Made by a program: the position numbers and the translations under genes. From Legionella longbeachae (GTDB lineage: Bacteria; Pseudomonadota; Gammaproteobacteria; Legionellales; Legionellaceae): a DNA stretch of 64,000 nucleotides. Position 1 is the first letter of the stretch. Each line of letters begins with the position of its first letter. The stretch covers positions 24,793-88,792 of the forward strand of contig NZ_RXNW01000017.1 in assembly GCF_004283175.1 (NCBI RefSeq), in the 5' to 3' direction. Below the pieces are notes generated by a model, which saw nothing but the letters and a program-made list of their open reading frames with translations, was not told where the DNA came from and did not search any database. Below, one piece after another: positions 28,833-38,480 of this stretch.

Positions 28833-29355
28833 ATACAGTGCGTCACATCAGTATTTTAAATTGTGGTTCTGCTTATGGTTTTTTTTAACATTTGCTTGTT
28901 CTTCATATGCATTGTCAGAAGATAAAGAAAAAGTCATGCATGTAATGGCCGACTCAGCAGATTTGAGCCAACAACAACATAAAGGTATTTATACGGGTAA
29001 TGTTGAACTCATACAAGGGACAACGAATCTACGGGCAACAAAAGCTATCACTTTAGGTAATGAAAAGAATCAACTTGTTGTAGCCATCGCAAGTGGGGCT
29101 CCTGGACAACAAGCTCATTATTGGACAACGACGGATCCAAAGAAACCCCCACTGCATGCATATGCTGATACCATACGTTATTATCCCTTACGTCATTTAA
29201 TTGAATTAATAGGAAATGCTCGAGTTGAACAAGGGAATAACTCATTCTCTGCAACCAAAATAAGTTATGATACTGAAAAGCAACATGTTTTATCTCAGGG
29301 CGATGGCAGCAAAAGAATAATGATTATTTATCATCCAGAAAAGAAACCATCATGA
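28813..29355 (+). CDS. lptA: LptA, periplasmic LPS bridge protein
   Basis: A 180-aa periplasmic protein of the OstA family that polymerises head-to-tail to carry LPS across the periplasm. The signal peptide is at about 14-34 ([20 protein letters not shown]). Typical OstA repeats follow: [58 protein letters not shown] precedes the ATG within lptC. The stop overlaps lptB (ATGA). Confidence 0.94.
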   Translation: MFQQMVRYSASHQYFKLWFCLWFFLTFACSSYALSEDKEKVMHVMADSADLSQQQHKGIYTGNVELIQGTTNLRATKAITLGNEKNQLVVAIASGAPGQQAHYWTTTDPKKPPLHAYADTIRYYPLRHLIELIGNARVEQGNNSFSATKISYDTEKQHVLSQGDGSKRIMIIYHPEKKPS

Positions 29356-30077
29356 GTATTCTAGAAGCACAAAACCTCAAAAAATCGTTTAAATCACGCA
29401 CAGTGGTTGATGGAGTTACCCTTCACATAAACAAAGGCGAATGTGTTGGTTTGCTAGGACCCAATGGTGCAGGAAAAACGACTTGCTTTTATATGATAGT
29501 AGGACTACAAGCATGTGATGAAGGGAAAATTTTCTTGTCTGAAAAGGATATTACATCAAGTGCCATGCATCAACGAGCCCGATTAGGAATCAGCTACCTT
29601 CCCCAAGAGGCTTCTGTATTCCGTAAGCTTACTGTTGCTGAAAATATTATGGCTATATTAGAATTAAGAGCTGATTTAAGTGAACAAGCTCGACAAGAAA
29701 AGCTTGACCTCTTGCTTCAAGAGTTTCATATTTCCCATCTAGACAAAAGTCTAGGTATGTCTTTATCAGGAGGAGAGCGGCGACGGGTTGAAATTGCTAG
29801 AGCTTTAGCCATAGAGCCTTCTTTTATTTTACTTGATGAGCCTTTTGCTGGAGTTGATCCCATTTCAGTAATTGATATCAAAAAAATTATTCAACATTTA
29901 TGTAATAAAGGCATTGGGGTACTCATCACTGATCATAATGTTAGAGAAACATTAGATATCTGTGAACGCGCCTATATTGTTAGCCAAGGAAAAATATTGT
30001 GTGAAGGAACACCTGATATTATATTGGCTAACCAACAAGTAAGGGCTGTTTATTTAGGTGATGACTTTACTCTATAA
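29352..30077 (+). CDS. lptB: LptB, ATPase of LPS exporter
   Basis: A 241-aa ABC ATPase driving LptFG extraction of LPS from the inner membrane. Walker A is GPNGAGKT (36-43), the Q-loop region is [15 protein letters not shown], the signature [16 protein letters not shown], and Walker [15 protein letters not shown]. The C-terminus AVYLGDDF is typical of LptB. It is the last gene of the unit; lptFG are not in this window. Confidence 0.96.
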   Translation: MSILEAQNLKKSFKSRTVVDGVTLHINKGECVGLLGPNGAGKTTCFYMIVGLQACDEGKIFLSEKDITSSAMHQRARLGISYLPQEASVFRKLTVAENIMAILELRADLSEQARQEKLDLLLQEFHISHLDKSLGMSLSGGERRRVEIARALAIEPSFILLDEPFAGVDPISVIDIKKIIQHLCNKGIGVLITDHNVRETLDICERAYIVSQGKILCEGTPDIILANQQVRAVYLGDDFTL

Positions 30078-30296
30078 ATGAAATGTAGGTGAATAACCCT
30101 AAGAAAATCTTGCTCATTAAAGGCCAGCAGTTGGTTTTCGAGAATTGTTCACAAAATTGAAACAAAAGATGCTCTTGCTCCATACTATAGTTGGATCTCA
30201 CGGACTGAAAGAAAATTCGGGGTGTAGCGCAACACAATTCGGATATATAAAGCGACTACTTTAAAATACGATTCTTATACCAAATTTTAATTTAAT

Positions 30297-30863
30297 ATGT
30301 TACTCATCATCGATAATTACGACTCATTTACTTACAATCTAGTACAATATTTTCAATGCTTAAACCAAGAGGTGATTGTTTTCACCCATGATCAAATTAC
30401 TTTGTCGCAAATAAGGAAGCTTAAACCAGGCTACTTAGTGATTTCTCCTGGACCCAAAGCCCCCAAGGATGCCGGTATTTCAATGGAAGTAATTTATAAT
30501 TTTTATCAAGATATCCCAATATTAGGAATTTGCCTTGGGCATCAATGCATTGCAGAGGTTTTTGGCGGTAAAATTATATCCGCTCCTGAAATAATGCATG
30601 GAAAAACATCGACCATTATACATAATCAACAAAAGATATTTACAAATATCCCGAATCAATTCAAAGCAACTCGTTATCATTCCCTAGCGGTTGATAAGGA
30701 CAGTCTGCCAGATTGTTTCTCCATTGATGCATGGGCAGATAATACCATTATGGCAATTTCACATCGTCAATATCCCATTTTTGGTCTACAATTCCATCCA
30801 GAAGCAATATTAAGCCAGCATGGTCTAAAACTATTAGAAAATTTTTTAACATATGAAACATAA
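30297..30863 (+). CDS. trpG: anthranilate/aminodeoxychorismate synthase glutaminase subunit
   Basis: A 188-aa class I glutamine amidotransferase. It begins LLIIDNYDSFTYNLVQYF; the nucleophile is Cys79 in GICLGHQ, and FGLQFHPEA carries the catalytic His and Glu. It supplies ammonia to TrpE for anthranilate, and in many bacteria the same subunit serves PabB for folate. No trpE or pabB adjoins it, so a dual role is possible. It overlaps trpD by 11 bases. Confidence 0.92.
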   Translation: MLLIIDNYDSFTYNLVQYFQCLNQEVIVFTHDQITLSQIRKLKPGYLVISPGPKAPKDAGISMEVIYNFYQDIPILGICLGHQCIAEVFGGKIISAPEIMHGKTSTIIHNQQKIFTNIPNQFKATRYHSLAVDKDSLPDCFSIDAWADNTIMAISHRQYPIFGLQFHPEAILSQHGLKLLENFLTYET

Positions 30864-31887
30864 TCTTCTATTTGAACAGCTAATCGCAAAAAAGAATTTA
30901 AGCACTGAACAAGTTCACGATGTTCTTCATGCTTGTATGTCTGGTGAATATAGCGATGTCCAGATTGCTACTTTTTTAGCGCTCATGCGTATGAAAGTTG
31001 AAACTACTGATGAGTTAATTGCTGCAGCAGAAGTAATGCAACAATTAGCGCACCATATTGAATTAGGTACAAATTTAATTGACATAGTAGGCACTGGTGG
31101 AGACGGAAAAAACACGTTTAATGTATCCACTGCTTGTAGTTTTGTCGTCGCAAGTGCGGGATTTCCTGTCGCTAAACATGGTAATCGCTCAGTCTCCAGT
31201 CGTAGTGGAAGCGCCGATTTATTAGAAAAAGCAGGATTTGAACTCAATCTTACAGATGAACAAATGCAAATGTGCATGAACCAATGTGGATTAGCATTTT
31301 TATTTGCCCCTCATTACCATCCTGCGATGCAATATGCTCGAGCAGCACGTCAACAATTAGGAATTAGAACTTTATTTAACTTACTCGGCCCATTAATTAA
31401 CCCTGCTCGAGTAAAAAAGCAAGTAGTAGGGGTTTTTTCAGGATTTTGGCAAAAGCCCTTAGCTTCTGTTCTTGCTCGTTTAGGGAGCGAAAGGGCATTA
31501 GTAGTTAGTTCCCAGGATGGCTTGGATGAAATTAGTATCGCTGCCCCTACAAATATCGTTGAATATCGAGAAGGAAGATTTAATCACTGGATTCTTAATC
31601 CTACAGATTATGGGATCAATCATCATTCATTAAATGAAATCATTATTGATTCACCTGAGCAAAGTTTAGACTATATCCAAGCGGTATTTTCCGGAAAATT
31701 AGGAGCTCCACGAGATATAGTACTCTTAAACTCGGCGGCCGCCATTTATTGTGCTGGGAATGAATTATCTTTTGAACAAGCATTAGAACACGCTAAACTC
31801 GCCATAGATAGCGGCAAAGCGAAGCAATGCTTTACACGACTCCGCCAATTAACTCAAACTTTAAATAAAGAATCAAATCATGAATAG
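30853..31887 (+). CDS. trpD: anthranilate phosphoribosyltransferase
   Basis: A 344-aa enzyme transferring phosphoribosyl from PRPP to anthranilate in tryptophan synthesis. The signatures are [17 protein letters not shown] (about 78-94, PRPP-binding), [18 protein letters not shown], and [33 protein letters not shown]. The length is as usual. It overlaps trpC by 8 bases. Confidence 0.96.
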   Translation: MKHNLLFEQLIAKKNLSTEQVHDVLHACMSGEYSDVQIATFLALMRMKVETTDELIAAAEVMQQLAHHIELGTNLIDIVGTGGDGKNTFNVSTACSFVVASAGFPVAKHGNRSVSSRSGSADLLEKAGFELNLTDEQMQMCMNQCGLAFLFAPHYHPAMQYARAARQQLGIRTLFNLLGPLINPARVKKQVVGVFSGFWQKPLASVLARLGSERALVVSSQDGLDEISIAAPTNIVEYREGRFNHWILNPTDYGINHHSLNEIIIDSPEQSLDYIQAVFSGKLGAPRDIVLLNSAAAIYCAGNELSFEQALEHAKLAIDSGKAKQCFTRLRQLTQTLNKESNHE

Positions 31888-32659
31888 TGTACTACAGCGT
31901 ATTACTCACAAAAAATTAGAAGAAATTAGTTTGGCCAAGAAAAAAAGGCCTTTAGATTCATTAAAACAACAACCATTAATGGAGCAAAGAAATTTTTGTG
32001 GTGCTTTACAAGCTCAAGAATCACCAGCTATTATCGCAGAAATTAAACGAGCGTCCCCCAGTAAAGGGATCATTCGAGAAGATTTTAATGTAGTAGAAAT
32101 CACAAAAATATATGCGCTACATGGAGCACGGTGTCTTTCAGTACTTACTGATATCGACTTTTTCCAAGGTCATCCAGATTATTTAGCTCAAGCGAAAATG
32201 CATTGTAACTTGCCAGTATTGCGTAAAGATTTTATTCTTGATACCTATCAAATATATGAAAGCTTAGCTTTGGGTGCTGACTGTATTTTACTTATTGTCG
32301 CTTTACTTGATGATGCTCAGTTAATTGAGTTTTGCCAATTGGCTCAGGAGCTTGGTATGGCCGTCCTTGTAGAAAGCCATACTCAAGAAGAACTCGAACG
32401 TGCTTTACGTTTACCTACTCCATTAATAGGAGTCAATAACCGAAGTCTTCATACGTTTCATACCAATATACAGTTGAGTATTGATTTAAAACACTACATT
32501 CCCAAAGATAGAATAACCATTACTGAAAGCGGGATTAATACCCATGCAGATATTCGTTTGATGCAGTCTCATGGCATAAACACATTTCTTGTTGGAGAAA
32601 GCTTAATGAGGGCTAAAGACATAGGTAAAGCATTAGATCAACTTATCGAGGGAATATAA
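31880..32659 (+). CDS. trpC: indole-3-glycerol phosphate synthase
   Basis: A 259-aa TIM-barrel enzyme that closes the indole ring from carboxyphenylamino-deoxyribulose phosphate. The family motifs are [60 protein letters not shown] and [12 protein letters not shown]. It is monofunctional (no fused TrpF). It ends the trpGDC unit; trpF, trpB and trpA must be elsewhere. Confidence 0.96.
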   Translation: MNSVLQRITHKKLEEISLAKKKRPLDSLKQQPLMEQRNFCGALQAQESPAIIAEIKRASPSKGIIREDFNVVEITKIYALHGARCLSVLTDIDFFQGHPDYLAQAKMHCNLPVLRKDFILDTYQIYESLALGADCILLIVALLDDAQLIEFCQLAQELGMAVLVESHTQEELERALRLPTPLIGVNNRSLHTFHTNIQLSIDLKHYIPKDRITITESGINTHADIRLMQSHGINTFLVGESLMRAKDIGKALDQLIEGI

Positions 32660-33105
32660 TGTATTTGGGAAGAGTTATTTGTGTGACATTTTATGTTTAT
32701 TGATAAATCCAACTCCCCCACTCCAATTACTATTTTTGTTAAAAGGAGTAAAACAATATCTCACTAAACGAGAGAATCGTATGTTCGAGGTTACCCTACC
32801 CTAAATCGACGCTCTACAGCTTCTTTCGTGGTGAGTGATCTCAAGATCCTGAAAATCAATTTAGGGATGTAGGAGTAAAAATAGATTCTTAAATGAATGT
32901 CAGTAGAGATACGGTTGGGCTTTGACGATGAATTTAATACATATTGGATTACAATGACCTATATACAATATAGCATTCATCAAATATATAATGGCCTCCA
33001 AAGTATCATTTTCATGCAGGATGCACCAAAAAAATATCGTCTAAGCCACATGCAGGGCATTCATAGCATGATGATTCGGGGATGCAACCTGTACGATGCA
33101 AATTA
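32660..33105. other. 446-base gap after trpC
   Basis: I see no convincing gene. A plus-strand frame beginning at 32897 continues across the small minus-strand gene below and is judged spurious. ACTCC (near 32713) and GGAGT (near 32745) could form a short stem after trpC. The gap also contains the 3' trailer of the minus-strand small gene. Confidence 0.4.
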
Positions 33106-33252
33106 CTATTCTAAATCAGGCTCTGTAGGTTCTACTGGCTCAGGTTCAGGCAATCCAGGATCTTCAGGCTCAAAAGGCTCTGGATTGTCAGGATACTCAT
33201 CTGGCACACTAGGAAGCTCATCAGGCTGTGGTATTTCATCGCCATTCTTCAA
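33106..33252 (-). CDS. 48-aa Pro/Glu-rich acidic protein
   Basis: The minus strand has a TTG start at 33252 with AAAGGA 6 bases upstream and encodes 48 residues of extreme composition: after KNGDEIPQPDELP it is almost only Pro, Glu, Asp and a few others (PEPFEPEDPGLPEPEPVEPT), ending in DLE. It is strongly acidic and should be disordered. The Pro codons are almost all CCT/CCA, giving a near-repetitive DNA. This explains the Gly/Ser-rich plus-strand shadow. Function unknown; it may be a spacer-like or metal-binding peptide. Confidence 0.55.
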   Translation of the reverse strand: MKNGDEIPQPDELPSVPDEYPDNPEPFEPEDPGLPEPEPVEPTEPDLE

Positions 33253-33306
33253 AATAGATCCTTTATTTTGTTTAATATTATAAATAATTATAGCAAAGGA
33301 AATAAA

Positions 33307-34140
33307 ATGAAAGTAGCTGTTATCACCGGTGCTGCAAGTGGAATTGGATTAGCATTAACCCAAATCCATTTACAACGCGAAAACTTTGTAGTTATGGTAG
33401 ATAAAGATAGTGTTAAACTTAAAAATGAAGCCACACGATTATCGGCGTTATTTCCAGAAAAAATTTTAGAAGTTTCTTGTGATATAACTCATCCAAACGA
33501 AGTCGCTCAACTGGCTCAACACGTTCAGTCCAAATTGGGCCGTATCGATTGGATTTATAATAATGCAGGTATTATAGGGCAATTAGCCCCTATTTGGGAT
33601 TTATGTCCAGAACAAATTCAAAAGGTAATGGATGTAAATTTACATGGGATGATTTATATAATCCAAGCATTTGCTCCTTTCTTATTTGAGCAAGTGTTTC
33701 ATTCGCATATCATCAATATAGCCAGTTTATATGCACTTTGCACCGGTTCGCAGACCACTACTTATTCCATGTCTAAGCATGCCGTTTTAGCGTTGTCTGA
33801 ATCTTTGTATTTTGATCTAAAGCGTATGGAAAAGCCAGTAAATATTTCCGTTGTATTTCCTTCATTTACAGATACAGCACTGCTATCTCACGACGAACAT
33901 ACTCCTTCACAATTCAAGGGAATTCTAAAATCACTATTGTCTCACTCACGTCCTGCTATAGATATAGCCGATCATATAGTGCAGGAAGTAGAGCAAAAAA
34001 AATTCTATATTTTTCCAGATAAAGAGGTTAAAGGATATTGTGAGGAACGAACTAAGGCTATGATTTTGCAAGACCCTCCCTATGTAACTAATATTGAAAA
34101 ATTAATGGGTGCGCTTATGAAACGGCAGTCTCAAGCTTGA
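33307..34140 (+). CDS. short-chain dehydrogenase/reductase
   Basis: A 277-aa classical SDR. The cofactor motif is TGAASGIG (residues 7-14), with D32 in VMVDKDS suggesting NAD or mixed preference; NNAG (about 91-94), a catalytic Ser in INIASLYAL, then YSMSKHA (Tyr and Lys). The substrate is not evident; the C-terminal region is long and hydrophobic. The ATG follows AAAGGAAATAA. It converges on the FMO gene, whose partner lipase lies beyond it, so the three may act on related aliphatic substrates (inference). Confidence 0.88.
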   Translation: MKVAVITGAASGIGLALTQIHLQRENFVVMVDKDSVKLKNEATRLSALFPEKILEVSCDITHPNEVAQLAQHVQSKLGRIDWIYNNAGIIGQLAPIWDLCPEQIQKVMDVNLHGMIYIIQAFAPFLFEQVFHSHIINIASLYALCTGSQTTTYSMSKHAVLALSESLYFDLKRMEKPVNISVVFPSFTDTALLSHDEHTPSQFKGILKSLLSHSRPAIDIADHIVQEVEQKKFYIFPDKEVKGYCEERTKAMILQDPPYVTNIEKLMGALMKRQSQA

Positions 34141-34156
34141 CTATGAGCAAGAAAAA

Positions 34157-34185
34157 CTAGATATCGCTCATAGTGCGATATCTAG
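34157..34185. terminator. strong bidirectional hairpin terminator
   Basis: CTAGATATCGC, loop TCATAGT, GCGATATCTAG is a perfect 11-bp stem. On the minus strand it is followed by TTTTTC, so it should terminate the FMO transcript and probably also the convergent SDR transcript. Confidence 0.8.
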
Positions 34186-34215
34186 CAGACAAGTAATATG
34201 CAGCTGATACATTCC

Positions 34216-35529
34216 CTATGATGAACCTAACATTTCCAATAACTCTCTTCGGAATTTATGATAGTCAACTTCCAATGCATGTCGAATATGTGATTTAAAC
34301 CGGTAATGAGGTCTATTCATTTCAAGTTCTATTTTTTCATGTAGGTTTCCGGGTCGTTCCAGTGTACCCATAATAATCCGTGCTGCAATTTTTGATTGAT
34401 AATCAGCCAATGGCCAAATACATCCTTGTGGTTGACATAAACCAATAAAATAAAGTGTATCAAAATTAGGATGTATCATTTTTCGATAGAGCGGGATCTT
34501 AGTGGAATTACTAAAATCAGCCACTACCTTATCAAGGAAAGGAAAACTTATTTTATAGCCTGTAGCAAAAATAATGGTATCGAATTCCTCGGATTTGCCA
34601 TCAGTAAAATATACTCGCTTACCCTCAAAATGAGTCATGCCTGGGCGGGGAAATATTTCTCCGTGGCGAATAAAATAAAGAAGCTCTGTATTAATAGTTG
34701 GATGAATTTCCAAGGGACCGCAATCCGGTTTCATTAATTTATACTTTGCATAGCGACCTTGGAGAATACGGGCAAAAAAACTCAAAATTTTTTGTCTCAA
34801 CCAAGAAGGCATCCATCGGATTTTTGCCACAGCATCATCAGTAGGTTTTCCAAATACAAATTTTGGGAAAATATGATATCCTCTACGCATACTGATACAC
34901 GTCTTAGGTGAAATCCTTGCTATTTCGACCGCAATATCACAAGCGGAATTCCCCCCTCCTACCACTAAAACACGCTGCCCTTTAAAAACGGAAGCCTTTT
35001 TATATTGATGGGAGTGAAGTATCTGGCCAGAAAATTCGCCGGGATATTCTGGCAAAACAGGATCCCAATGATGTCCATTTGCAACTAATAAATAATCGAA
35101 ATACTCCTCGCCAGTACCCTGCTCGTTTTCAAAAACTATCTTCCATTGATTGTGATTAATTGGAACTGCATTTAAAACTTGGGTATTAAAACGAATGTAC
35201 TTAATTAAATTAAAATGCTCTGCATAGCTTTGAAAATAATCTAAAACCAACCGGTGAGAAGGATAATCTGGATAATGATGAGGCATTGGAAAATCTTCAA
35301 ACTCAGACCAACGTTTTGAGCTGATAATATGTGTTGTTTCATAAATACTGGAATGTTCATTTTCCTCATCATAAATCCAGTTACCACCTATTTGATTATT
35401 TTTTTCAAAAACGGTGATATTTTTTACACCCTGTTCTTGCAAATTTTTAATAGCAGCAAGGCCACTTGGACCTGCTCCTATAACACAGACACGAGGAGAA
35501 TGGTCTTTATCCATTTGCTTTATTTGCAT
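34216..35529 (-). CDS. flavin-containing monooxygenase (FMO type)
   Basis: A 437-aa FAD/NADPH monooxygenase. The FAD motif is VIGAGPSGLAA (about 16-26), then GGNW; the FMO-identifying sequence FSGQILHSHQY (F-x-G-x3-H-x3-Y) and the NADPH motif VVGGGNSACD follow; FATGYKISFPFL is the late signature. Such enzymes oxygenate soft nucleophiles or perform Baeyer-Villiger oxidation of ketones. It overlaps the lipoprotein hydrolase by 23 bases and is transcribed with it. The native substrate is unknown. Confidence 0.92.
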   Translation of the reverse strand: MQIKQMDKDHSPRVCVIGAGPSGLAAIKNLQEQGVKNITVFEKNNQIGGNWIYDEENEHSSIYETTHIISSKRWSEFEDFPMPHHYPDYPSHRLVLDYFQSYAEHFNLIKYIRFNTQVLNAVPINHNQWKIVFENEQGTGEEYFDYLLVANGHHWDPVLPEYPGEFSGQILHSHQYKKASVFKGQRVLVVGGGNSACDIAVEIARISPKTCISMRRGYHIFPKFVFGKPTDDAVAKIRWMPSWLRQKILSFFARILQGRYAKYKLMKPDCGPLEIHPTINTELLYFIRHGEIFPRPGMTHFEGKRVYFTDGKSEEFDTIIFATGYKISFPFLDKVVADFSNSTKIPLYRKMIHPNFDTLYFIGLCQPQGCIWPLADYQSKIAARIIMGTLERPGNLHEKIELEMNRPHYRFKSHIRHALEVDYHKFRRELLEMLGSS

Positions 35530-36256
35530 TACTTAACACCTTTTTCACTTCTTTCATTATCATGGCTTGTACAATAGGATCTTTATCAATAGTGAAATGA
35601 TTCACTTTTATTCCTTTTACCGTAGTCACATTGATATTATCAATACGAGTTTTTGCAGGATCAACTGCCTTAAGTTTTAGGCCACTAAACATAGGTACAA
35701 AACTAGGTTTATAAAAATTCATTGCATACTTCACATTGGGAGGAACAATCGTTTGTGACACTGCATCAACTGTAACTAATAAATCAACAGGAATACCAAC
35801 TTTATTTAGATTACGAGCAACCTTGATTTGCTCATTTGCACCTAAAGAATGACCTACAAGAATAATGGGTCTATGCACTTTATGTGTTTGATAATAAGAG
35901 ACTATTTTACGTGTGACATTACCTGCATTATACCACATGTCACTCGGGGCTCTGATGTTACACTCATCCTCTACAGTGTTACTAAGTGTTCTCATTCCTG
36001 TACTAAACAATCCCAGCCCCCCCAGCATTGTGTGTACCTCACCTTTGTAAGGTTGGGATGCGCCTAACTTCACTGTGTTTTTTGCGTTGTGTTTGGTAGA
36101 TTTATCCAAGGCAACTTGAGAAGATGCCTTGGGTATAGGCTTTTTAACCGAGGCCCTGCCACCAGATAAGTCAACACATCCAGCTAAACTCATTGCCACG
36201 AGAGAGAACCAAAAAGATATAAAAAAATTTAATTTTCTATTTTGTACAGAGTTCAT
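35507..36256 (-). CDS. lipoprotein with alpha/beta-hydrolase-like domain
   Basis: A 249-aa putative lipoprotein: the hydrophobic N-terminus ends in the lipobox SLAGC, with Asp shortly after. A lipase-like nucleophile elbow, GHSLGAN, follows the strand HRPIILV. A plausible catalytic Asp lies in LLVTVDAVS, and a His in KVNHFTIDKDP. This is a serine hydrolase or thioesterase-like fold. It is the first gene of a two-gene unit with the FMO. An ester hydrolase beside a possible Baeyer-Villiger enzyme makes biochemical sense, but this is inference. Confidence 0.78.
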   Translation of the reverse strand: MNSVQNRKLNFFISFWFSLVAMSLAGCVDLSGGRASVKKPIPKASSQVALDKSTKHNAKNTVKLGASQPYKGEVHTMLGGLGLFSTGMRTLSNTVEDECNIRAPSDMWYNAGNVTRKIVSYYQTHKVHRPIILVGHSLGANEQIKVARNLNKVGIPVDLLVTVDAVSQTIVPPNVKYAMNFYKPSFVPMFSGLKLKAVDPAKTRIDNINVTTVKGIKVNHFTIDKDPIVQAMIMKEVKKVLSNANKANG

Positions 36257-36481
36257 TTTGTTTTTTATTCATATTTTTTAGGACAAGAATGATAGCTTAT
36301 TCTTATAATAATTGCCAAGATACTCGTTTGTTCTGAAAACAATTATAAATTTTGCTGCTTAATTTTGATAATATAAAACACATTTGATATAAGATAAAAA
36401 AAGTTCCTGTATCACAAAACTAATACCTGTATTTTTTAACTTGTCTCATTTTTTACTATCACTATGGAACCACTTTAGGTT

Positions 36482-37810
36482 ATGAAAACACAAATTGCGA
36501 TACTCACAGTAGCTCAACTCAACCGCCAGGTAAAAAGTTATCTTGAAAATGAATTAGGAATAGTTTACGTTGAAGGGGAACTTTCAAATCTAAGTAAACC
36601 AGTATCCGGACATTACTATTTTACTTTAAAGGACGATGTAGCGCAAATTCGCTGCGTCTATTTTAAAAACCGTCACAGTACAGCTACTAATAAATTATCT
36701 GATGGTCAGCACATCATTGCGGGTGGAAGATTAAGTTTGTACGAAGCACGAGGCGATTATCAATTAATCGTAGAGCAAGTTACTGAAGCCGGTCTAGGAG
36801 CACTGTATCAACGTTTTGAAGAATTAAAAAATAAATTGGCTGCCGAAGGATTATTTGCCTCGATAAACAAACGCCCTATCCCCACTATGCCTCGTACTAT
36901 CGGTGTAGTCACATCTACTACAGGCGCAGCAATTCGTGATATTTTATCGACACTTGCGCGACGATTTCCATTAGCCCACGTATTAATATACCCTAGCGAA
37001 GTTCAGGGAGCTGGAGCAGCACAACAGTTAATTCAAGCATTACAACGTGCGAATGAAGATAAACGTAGTGATGTACTTCTTCTTGCTCGTGGTGGTGGAA
37101 GTATTGAGGATTTATGGGCATTTAATGATGAAGGGCTAGCACGTCAAATCGCAAGCAGCTCGATCCCCATTATAACTGGAGTCGGGCACGAAACTGATTT
37201 TACCATTGCTGACTTTGTAGCTGATTATAGAGCGGAAACTCCAACAGCTGCTGCTATTGCAGCAACTCCTGATTGTCATGAGTTATTCAAATTATTAAAT
37301 CATGCACTGGCTCGTTTACAGGATGCGATGCATCGATTTTTGCAAAAATATCAAATTAAACTCCACCATTTAATGGATAAAATTTCATCACCACAAAAAG
37401 CCATTTCTCACTACTGGCAAACAACAGATTATTTAGAAAGACAGCTTGTGTCGCATATGAATTCCATCATCAAACAAAAAAAACATCAGCTACATCTGTT
37501 TGCAATTAATCTAAAAGCAAGAAATCCAAAAATACAAATCTCTCAAATTCAAATTAATTTACAACAACTTTCGACACAATTAATTCAACTCATGCAAGCT
37601 AAATTAAATCAACTTAAATATCAATTAAGCACTCAATTATCTACTTTGCACGCAGTAAGCCCCTTAGCGACTCTCGATAGAGGATACGCGATTGCAACAA
37701 AAAAAAATAAAGTACTGCTTTCGAGCAGACAGGTACACATAGGCGATGCAATAAATGTCCGCTTAGCGGTAGGAAATCTAACTTGTGCGATTACACAAAT
37801 ACAAGAGTAA
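36482..37810 (+). CDS. xseA: exodeoxyribonuclease VII large subunit
   Basis: A 442-aa large subunit of the single-strand-specific exonuclease VII. The N-terminal OB-fold has VYVEGELSNLSKPVSGHYYFTLKD and QIRCVYFKNR. The catalytic domain has IGVVTSTTGAAIRDIL, DVLLLARGGGSIEDLWAFNDE and GVGHETDFTIADFVADYRAETPTAAA. A long coiled coil follows (about 260-400), then LDRGYAIA. The small subunit xseB is not here. The rhomboid gene starts 3 bases after the stop. Confidence 0.96.
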   Translation: MKTQIAILTVAQLNRQVKSYLENELGIVYVEGELSNLSKPVSGHYYFTLKDDVAQIRCVYFKNRHSTATNKLSDGQHIIAGGRLSLYEARGDYQLIVEQVTEAGLGALYQRFEELKNKLAAEGLFASINKRPIPTMPRTIGVVTSTTGAAIRDILSTLARRFPLAHVLIYPSEVQGAGAAQQLIQALQRANEDKRSDVLLLARGGGSIEDLWAFNDEGLARQIASSSIPIITGVGHETDFTIADFVADYRAETPTAAAIAATPDCHELFKLLNHALARLQDAMHRFLQKYQIKLHHLMDKISSPQKAISHYWQTTDYLERQLVSHMNSIIKQKKHQLHLFAINLKARNPKIQISQIQINLQQLSTQLIQLMQAKLNQLKYQLSTQLSTLHAVSPLATLDRGYAIATKKNKVLLSSRQVHIGDAINVRLAVGNLTCAITQIQE

Positions 37811-37813
37811 TAT

Positions 37814-38434
37814 ATGTTTGAAGAATTAAATAATAGTCTTGAGTTAATTATCATCCAAACACAAAATAATAGTTCAATCCTGGCTATTATCCTTTTAATT
37901 CCCTGGTGTTTCTTTTTGATAAGCAGCTTTATTTACAGAAAAATTTTATTATTGGGAATTATTCCCAGGCGTATTCGTGGATTGCCTGGTATTCTTTTTG
38001 CACCTCTATTGCATGCAGATTTCAATCATATATTTTTTAACTCCATTCCTTTGGTGGTTTTAAGTAATTTCATTCTAATAAACGGGCTAAACTACTTCCT
38101 TTTTGTGAGCTTGATGATTACTTTATTAAGTGGTATTGCTATTTGGTGTTTCGCCAAACCAGGTTTACATGTTGGTGCAAGTGGCTTAATTACTGGTTAT
38201 TGGGGGCTTTTAGTTAGTAATATCTATCAAAATGGCACATTAACAGCCTTAATTTTAGGTGTGATTAGCCTTTACTATTTTGCAGGTATATTTTTTGGAA
38301 TTTTTCCTAAAAAAGAAGGGGTATCCTGGGAAGCCCATTTATTTGGTCTTTTAGCAGGTCTGGCAACCAGTTATTTCTTAAAACTTTACCCCAATTTCCT
38401 GGAGATAATTTTGGTTGTATCTAATAATTTTTAA
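37814..38434 (+). CDS. rhomboid family intramembrane serine protease
   Basis: A 206-aa membrane protein with about six hydrophobic helices. FAPLLHADFNHIFFNS is the helix 2 motif, the nucleophile is Ser123 in HVGASGLITGYWG (GxSG), and the catalytic His175 is in SWEAHLFGLLAG. The dyad is complete, so an active protease is expected. Substrates are unknown. It directly follows xseA (3-base spacing) and overlaps an out-of-frame extension of the next gene. Confidence 0.88.
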   Translation: MFEELNNSLELIIIQTQNNSSILAIILLIPWCFFLISSFIYRKILLLGIIPRRIRGLPGILFAPLLHADFNHIFFNSIPLVVLSNFILINGLNYFLFVSLMITLLSGIAIWCFAKPGLHVGASGLITGYWGLLVSNIYQNGTLTALILGVISLYYFAGIFFGIFPKKEGVSWEAHLFGLLAGLATSYFLKLYPNFLEIILVVSNNF

Positions 38435-38480
38435 ACCAATATGCTATCCTAAAATTAAAAAAATAATAAGAGAAAATCAG

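Noticed and set aside
32897-33283. Plus-strand 128-codon frame with a Gly/Ser-rich tail
   Set aside because: The Gly/Ser tail is the antisense of the Pro/Glu-rich minus-strand gene, there is no ribosome binding site, and the first half has no recognisable features.
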